From the NCBI GenBank assembly GCA_958510875.1, contig OY294067.1, forward strand, positions 136,803,726-136,867,725: a stretch of 64,000 nt of DNA, in the 5' to 3' direction. The position numbers and the translations under genes are program-made. The DNA is from Endomychus coccineus (Eukaryota > Arthropoda > Insecta > Coleoptera > Endomychidae). The notes under the pieces are model-generated. The model ran no database searches. It was given only the letters and a program-made list of their open reading frames with translations, and had not been told where the DNA came from. The first letter of the stretch is position 1, and the number at the start of each line of letters is the position of its first letter. Shown in pieces: positions 58,520-64,000 of the stretch.

Positions 58520-60190
58520 CTCATAAATTACTACATTCTGGATGAAATGTATTAATATGCAACAGTTCTACTGTTACAACCAATAATGAAGAGAGTTTGA
58601 GAAAGAAAATATTCTTATAATTAGGATAATATTGAACTGATATCGATTTTAATGTAGAACAAGAAGTAGATACTATACTGTTCATTCTATAATTTCAGCA
58701 TTAAGATTTTTGAATCGTATGGTAGAATGTAAAATAATTGAGTTTACTGTGATACAGGGTTTAACAAAAATGTAGGCCAATCCCATTACTCCGTATTTCT
58801 TACTATAACATCTGAAGATTCTACTGAACTTTTCTACATACCAAAATGCCACCCTTAAAGATACAGAATGTAAAAGTTTAAATTTCAAAATGGTTTTTTC
58901 GCGATAGTGTTTCCAATTTTCTGCATATCAGTCCAACATTTGGTAGGGATACTTCTTGTTGATGAGCTTAGCCTCAGGATATTATTGTAAATGACGCACT
59001 AAAAGAAAGTGTAGAAACGGGAAATAGGGTACTTTTTCCTTCCTTTTTTTCTGATATAAGCCAATGAACGTTTTCTTTCATTGTCGTGGCGTAAAATTTT
59101 ATTCAGAAGATTTTATTATCCCTTATGACTTTCCGCAAAACGCTTTTTTTTAGAGATAAATTCCATTTTTGTCATGCAATGCTAGAGTTATAGCAGCAAA
59201 GAAGTGGGGTTGTAATTACCGAGGCTGTAGGTCCTAACTGATTTTTTACAAATCTCTCTAAGCTGAAAGCCAGATTCACCTTTTTTACATGAGTAATTTC
59301 ATTTACTCAGAAACATTAAAACAGGTATTTAAGAATCAGATTAGTTAAACACAATTATAGTGAATTGTTCGACATGCTCACCTATCTCAGCAATGGATAA
59401 ACCGGCTCTATCAATCTAAATCTAATGTTTTGATTAATTCACGGTCGTGCATGAATTTTTCAATCCCGTTTGTATACATCCACGTAGGACGTCATGGCAA
59501 AATAAACATGACTTGTCAAGATAATTAATACATGACTGGTATACTCCTTTTCAATAACTTGTCTGTTGGACATTATTTCGAATACGTTTTAACTAAAAAT
59601 AACATCCAAAATGGACGATAGTGTTCCTCTATCAACATTTTCCGATATGGCTGATATTGATTTAATGCTGAGTAAAATAAGTTGCAGCGTTCTAATTCAT
59701 ACTAACCTATGTAGTTGACTTTATTCGATACGGTCAGCAAAATACATACGTCATAAATTTGCGGCCTAAAAGCGGAACAATGCATCACTAGGTTGGAAAG
59801 TGTTACCTTGCAACACCTTCCGACTGCTACATCTTTTACAAAAAATGTCACGAATTTTCAACACATTATTTTTGTCGTACCTCTTTATGGATTTGCTTGA
59901 AATCAGCTTTCTCACTTCAATTTCTTCCATGTTTTCGTCGCCCAAGCAAGATGCAGTTTAAATTTTCGTGACAGCGAGAATGTGTAGCGGTCACTGTTAA
60001 CAACTATTCAAAAACGACATGAAGGAACTGACATTCTGACACTACAGATTGAAATGGCCGTGAAATACCATTGAAGTACTCGTTTAGAAACATCTAAGCA
60101 TGCACTTCAATAAGTCATTTTGCGTCCTTGTAACCTGAATAACTATTATTAGGAAAATGCAATGGGGATACGAGTTTGGGTGGACGACGT
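58520..60190. other. no genes; possible left part of a mariner-like relic
   Basis: GATACAGGGTTTAACAAAAATG near 58752 resembles a mariner-type terminus and is followed by 1.4 kb without coding potential, before transposase scraps at 60200-60560. Confidence 0.35.
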
Positions 60191-60199
60191 TGAGCTGAA

Positions 60200-60560
60200 A
60201 ATTTTCCCTATAAAAGTAGGTGTTTAAGATCGACGCCCTTGAGATACAGTCACATATTCAGAGCAGAGATCAGGAATAGACCTTGTAACAATAATGCTAA
60301 TCAAAAAAATTGATTGATTAACGAAAATCCAAACATTGAAACAAGGATTATTGCTCAACAAATATGAAATTCTATATCTCATGCGCAAGTAGACAGAACA
60401 CTGAGAAAACAGTTCCTGCATCCTTATCATATTCAACGAATGCAATCACTTCTCCCTTGTGATTATGCCCATAGTTTCTGTAGTTGGATATCCAGATAAT
60501 ACAATGCAGATGCAAGATTTTGTAAGGAAGCTCAACATCTCAAATAATTATTTAGTTATG
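60200..60560 (+). pseudogene. mariner-like transposase N-terminal relic
   Basis: Across frames: RRRPLRYSH (about 60225), NENPNIETRIIAQQI (about 60325) and, after a stop, AQVDRTLRKQFLHPYHIQRM then QSLLPCDYAHS (about 60385-60470). This matches the second HTH and linker of DUF4817-type transposases (compare STRRLQREAGI, VSRIIRDQLIRPFHIQPVQE and LLPPDYE in the intact copy at 15250). No catalytic part is found. Confidence 0.6.
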
Positions 60561-60762
60561 GTCAGGTATAAAACGCAAATATTAATCATAAATTTCCGAA
60601 GATTGTAAAGGAGGAATATACTTCAATTCAATATGCTCATAGTTTTCATATAAACTACTTATTTTTATTACGTATAAAGAATCATAGCTACTCCATTTCG
60701 GATAAGTATTTCAAAAATTCAGCTGTGGAAGCCGTTACTTTGTGATAGTTTATCATTTCAAC

Positions 60763-60856
60763 GAAATAATAAATAAAACTACTTTGTTTTACTATCACTG
60801 ATATTTAATATTAAATATCAGTGATAGTAAAACAAAGTAGTTTTATTTATTATTTC
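60763..60856. repeat. 94-bp perfect palindrome without spacer
   Basis: Every base from 60763 to 60809 pairs with its complement from 60856 back to 60810; the centre reads GATATTTAATATTAAATATC. Arm sequence includes AACTACTTTGTTTTACTATC. No coding content. Confidence 0.92.
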
Positions 60857-60859
60857 AAG

Positions 60860-61500
60860 AATGTTCAATTCAGAAATGCTCATTAACTTAAAGTACCTCG
60901 AGAATTCCGGGTAATTATAATTATTTCAATAAATGCAAAGCACATAGTACTGGGAGATATACATTCGTTTCGATAAACTTTCTCGTAAAAAACGACTATC
61001 GTTTGAAGTCAATGTTTCAAACTTTTGGCAACCTTATGTTTGAAAAACTACACACAACTAGACCAGCGCTGATAACAGTTGTGTCTCGCCAAAAGAGATT
61101 ACAAGAGGATCATTCGCGCGAATTATTGACAAAAAAAGTGGCGTCATTGAAAACTGTTGACCAGGCTATAAGAAAAAAAACGCAGCCGATGGAATTGGTG
61201 AAGTGACGAGTCCACCGGCTGATGGGAACATATAAAAACGATGGACATCGGCTAATCTCTCGCTTATCTTGCTTACTTTGGAACAAATCGAATCAGTTGA
61301 GTGAATTCCGTGCGTAGAAAAAGTCTGAAAGTGAATCCGAACCGTTTCAACAATACCGAAACCGGATTAGGTGAGGATCAGTACATTCTTTGTATTAATT
61401 GTGTAGCGGAAACCGGTCAGTCTTGGTTGTTTGTGCCTGCGTCGAGGTTAATCAGAGGTCAGTTATTGGATTGTCATTTATTGTGAAGTACATTCTTTCC
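60860..61500 (+). other. unknown; promoter-like sequence and small frames
   Basis: A TATA-like CATATAAAAACG at about 61229 lies about 70 bp before a 61-codon frame (61301-61486), preceded by ATCGAATCAGTTGAG. Another 67-codon frame (61003-61206) is Lys-rich. No homology recognised; it could be the leader of an LTR element or a first exon. It is less AT-rich than its surroundings. Confidence 0.25.
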
Positions 61501-61501
61501 T

Positions 61502-61573
61502 AACTCTGTCTAACCTAACCTAACCTATCCCAACCTAACCCAACCTAACCTAACCTTACCTAACCTAACCCTG
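61502..61573. repeat. interstitial CCTAA (TTAGG) telomere-type repeat
   Basis: About 14 units of CCTAA with scattered variants (CCTATCC, CCCAA, CCTTA). TTAGG is the common insect telomere repeat. It directly precedes the foldback region. Two further GGTTA units occur at 27426-27435. Confidence 0.75.
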
Positions 61574-62827
61574 TCTATTTCGTAAACTGAAAATATGTAT
61601 ACTAATTTCATGGTATAAGGTATAGTATGATAGAATTAGCAATAAATGTCGGTAATTTTTGCATAATTCTGACTTCGGAGAAAATAATTGCTTCAAGTAG
61701 ATAATTATGATACAAATTGGAGGAACTAAAATCGAACACTTTTCAATCGTCGCAACAGGTAAAAAAAAAATGGTAAAAATGTCCGAAATCGGTTTTTTAC
61801 GTCGGGCATCGTCGGATTGAGTTAGAAAGGGAAATCCTCCCAAAAACATTATGCGCCGTGAAAAGACGAAAAAAACGAGCTGCGAATGAACCCGATTGGA
61901 CCAGCGGTGACCCCGCAAATTGCAAAAAACCATCGATTTCGCTCGGAATTTCAAATATGCATAACTCTTGTTCTTCTGAAGATTCAGAGCTGAAATTTCG
62001 ATAGGTTGTAGCTTTTGTGCCCACAAAGTATCACACAACATTTCAGCCAGATCGTATGTACACTTTTTGCAAACCGCAGCTTAATGCAAATAAAGCACTT
62101 TTGTAAAATGGCCCTAAAAAAGTTGTGGTGCGGTAATGCGCTATTTTTCTTACGGCATCATCTTCTTCAATAGTTAGTGAACAGCTTACCAAATTTGCAA
62201 TCTCTTATCTTCCGTAAAAGTTGCTAAAACAATTATTTTAAATAAAGGTATTTCGTGCGCTTGGCTGTGTGGCGCGCGTGGAAGGGAGAGCTGCCGCGCT
62301 AGGCCACGCACACTCTACCGCAGCTCGTCTATCCGGCGTTTTAGAGCGTATGGGTTCCAAATGCAAACGCTCATAAAAAACAACAATATCTCGGGAACTG
62401 AAGTGAATAACAAAATATTTTGTAATGTTTTACATGCTATAAGTAAGAGCAATTTCGTATATTTCTACTTATATTCAATTTTTTAATACAATATGTACTA
62501 AATACGGTTTATCAATGTAACTTTTCAAATTGTTTGTATTACTTTCTATCGTTATTTGATATATTACAATAAAAAATATGTTAAAATATCATATACATTC
62601 GAAAATAGCGAATAAATAGTAATAATGAATAGATCGAATAGCGCAATGATTTTTTTAGAGTACTTCCGAAATTACTAGAAGTTTGAAAATACGCGCAATC
62701 TTAATATTATTGAATGGTGATTTTCGAGCAAGGGTTCCCGAGATATTGTTGTTTTTTTACGAGCGTTTGCATTTTGAAGCCATACGCTCGAAAACGCCGG
62801 ATAGCCGAGTGCGGTAGAGTGTGCGTT

Positions 62828-63570
62828 AAGAATAAGAATAAGAATATTTATTAGGTATCAGAAAAGAACATTACAAATAATACAAGTAAAAAAATATAAT
62901 GTGTGATACACGTCAATATTAGATCCTACAGATCAGTTAATAACATACAGTACATAATATAAAATAATAAATATATAGAGACTATTAAAACATCATTAAA
63001 ACGAAATGTGAAAATAGGTTACAATATCACATACCATATCAATAAATGTGATAAAAACAGTTTAAAGGATAAGTCATTCAAGACAGAAAATAGTCTTGAA
63101 CCGTATAAGGTTCTTTATGACATAAATAATTGAAAATTTGTTTTTTAAAAGCAGTTGAATCAATGGAAGATTCAATATTCTGAGGCAAAGCATTATAAAA
63201 TTCTATGGCACTATAACGAGGACCATTTTCCATTAGCCTTAGATTGTGTTCCGGAAATATATAATTACTCTTATGTCTTGTGTTATAGTCATGGGAAAAT
63301 ACATGATTGGAAAATTCATGTTTAGATTTACTAAGATGTAGTAGTGTTTCATAAATATATATAGCAGGAATAGTAAGCATGCTGTTATTCTTGAAAAGAC
63401 CTCTGCAGGATTCCAGAAAGCCTTTTTTACACATGATTCTAATAACCTTTTTCTGAATTAAAAAAACTTTGTACAAATTAGTTGACCCACCCCAAGCGAT
63501 AATATTGTATTTTGCATGTGAGTAGAAATTTGCATAATACGTCACTTTTAAGACAGAAATGTCGAATGAT
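62828..63570 (-). mobile_element. 5'-truncated non-LTR insertion in the foldback arm
   Basis: It interrupts the right arm between GTGTGCG and TTGGCTAGCG, with CGTT duplicated at both edges (62824-62827 and 63573-63576). The (TTCTTA)n-type 3' tail is at the low-coordinate end (AAGAATAAGAATAAGAATAT on +), so the element reads on the minus strand. The 5' end is truncated within ORF2. Confidence 0.8.
63078..63545 (-). CDS. non-LTR ORF2 C-terminal domain (partial)
   Basis: A 155-codon open frame reads YANFYSHAKYNIIAWGGSTN, IQKKVIRIMCKKG, YIYETLLHLSK, YNTRHKSNYIFPEHNLRLME and FYNALPQNIES. This is the region after RT in CR1/Jockey-like ORF2 proteins of insects (Y..Y.S.L.YGI..WG, IQK..IR.I, TR.......P......E....Y.....YN.LP..I). 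It is open to its stop at 63078, so the insertion is fairly young, but it has no RT or endonuclease. Confidence 0.78.
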   Translation of the reverse strand: MTYYANFYSHAKYNIIAWGGSTNLYKVFLIQKKVIRIMCKKGFLESCRGLFKNNSMLTIPAIYIYETLLHLSKSKHEFSNHVFSHDYNTRHKSNYIFPEHNLRLMENGPRYSAIEFYNALPQNIESSIDSTAFKKQIFNYLCHKEPYTVQDYFLS

Positions 63571-64000
63571 GACGTTGGCTAGCGCGGCGGCTCTCCCTTC
63601 CACGCGCGCCATACCTCCAAGCGCACTAAATACCATTATTTAAAATAATTGTCTTAGCAACTTTTACGAGAGGTTAGAGATCGAAAATTCGGTAAGCAGT
63701 TCATTAACTATAGAAGAAGATGATCCCGTGAAAAAAATAGAGCATTACCGCACCACAACGTTTTTAGGGCCATTTTACAAAAGTACTTTTTTTAAGTTAA
63801 GCTGCGGTTTGCAAAAAATGTACATACGATCTTGCTGAAATTGTGTGGTATTTAGTGGCCTCAAAAGCTACAAGCTATCAAAATTTCAGCTCTTAATCTT
63901 TGAAAGAACAAAAGTTATGAATATTTGAAATTTCGAGCAAAATCGATGGTTTTTTGCAATTTGCGGGGTCACCGCTGGTCCAATCGGGTTCATTCGAGCT

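Larger units (their letters stand above)
61878..64000. repeat. large foldback structure, right end outside the window
   Basis: The left arm 61878-62399 is repeated in inverted orientation at 62733-64000, once the 743-bp insertion at 62828-63570 is removed. Shared blocks: ATGAACCCGATTGGACCAGC, CAATTTGCGGGGTCACCGCT, TACCGCACCACAAC, GGCCATTTTACAAAAG, CTCTCCCTTCCACGCGCG and CGAGATATTGTTGTTTTTT. Arms are about 85-90 percent alike, with a 333-bp AT-rich centre. Part of the arm is unusually GC-rich. The outer ends are not visible, so the length is a minimum. Confidence 0.85.

Noticed and set aside
61003..61206. Lys-rich 67-codon frame as a gene
   Set aside because: No homology or splice support; kept only as an unknown region.

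Overview
This is AT-rich nuclear DNA from an insect, most probably a beetle. The host signal is one spliced thaumatin-like protein (TLP) gene on the + strand (exons at 34074-34241, 46685-46909 and 51919-52260), plus a decayed copy of its last exon at 57595-57900. Nearly everything else recognisable is transposable-element DNA of many ages: Ty3/gypsy, BEL/Pao, Penelope-like and Jockey/CR1-like retroelements, and P, Tc1/mariner-like, pogo-like, Harbinger-like and CACTA-like DNA transposons. Insect origin rests on the element types, the CCTAA/TTAGG repeat block and the insect-type TLP; beetle is an inference from the presence of TLPs together with P elements.

Layout: 1-3160, the 3' half of a gypsy retrotransposon with one frameshift. 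5290-8060, Penelope-like (PLE) fossils with a degenerate tandem repeat between them. 8060-11140, no genes. 11143-14560, a 3.4-kb near-perfect palindrome whose arms carry a tRNA-like SINE, (TA)n tracts and an inverted hammerhead-like hairpin. 14584-16842, an apparently intact mariner-like transposon (359-residue transposase, about 465-bp terminal inverted repeats, TA duplication) inserted beside that palindrome. 17212-27397, a complete 10.2-kb P-element-type transposon with 25-bp perfect terminal inverted repeats and an 8-bp target duplication. Its THAP/transposase gene is spliced over several exons, carries an in-frame TGA and lacks the region with the last catalytic acid. A Harbinger-like element with 412-bp tandem repeats and a non-LTR tail sit in its introns. 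27400-34000, transposase relics and hammerhead/SINE fragments.

34074-52260 is the TLP gene, 244 codons, with introns of 12.4 kb and 5.0 kb packed with dead retroelements: two gypsy fossils in opposite orientation (one holding a 144-bp minisatellite), a KRBA2-like integrase, BEL/Pao and Jockey fragments, and a good hammerhead-like motif. 52500-64000 holds another non-LTR RT, a degenerate pogo-like transposon (about 54070-57087), the TLP exon copy, an inverted PLE-type repeat, a 94-bp perfect palindrome, the CCTAA block, and the left part of a large foldback structure running off the window and split by a 5'-truncated non-LTR insertion.

The host gene and the transposons are not functionally linked. 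The chief interest is structural: the P element with clear ends, the young mariner, the giant palindrome, the hammerhead-like units and the TLP gene. All family assignments come from motifs read by eye; no database search was possible.
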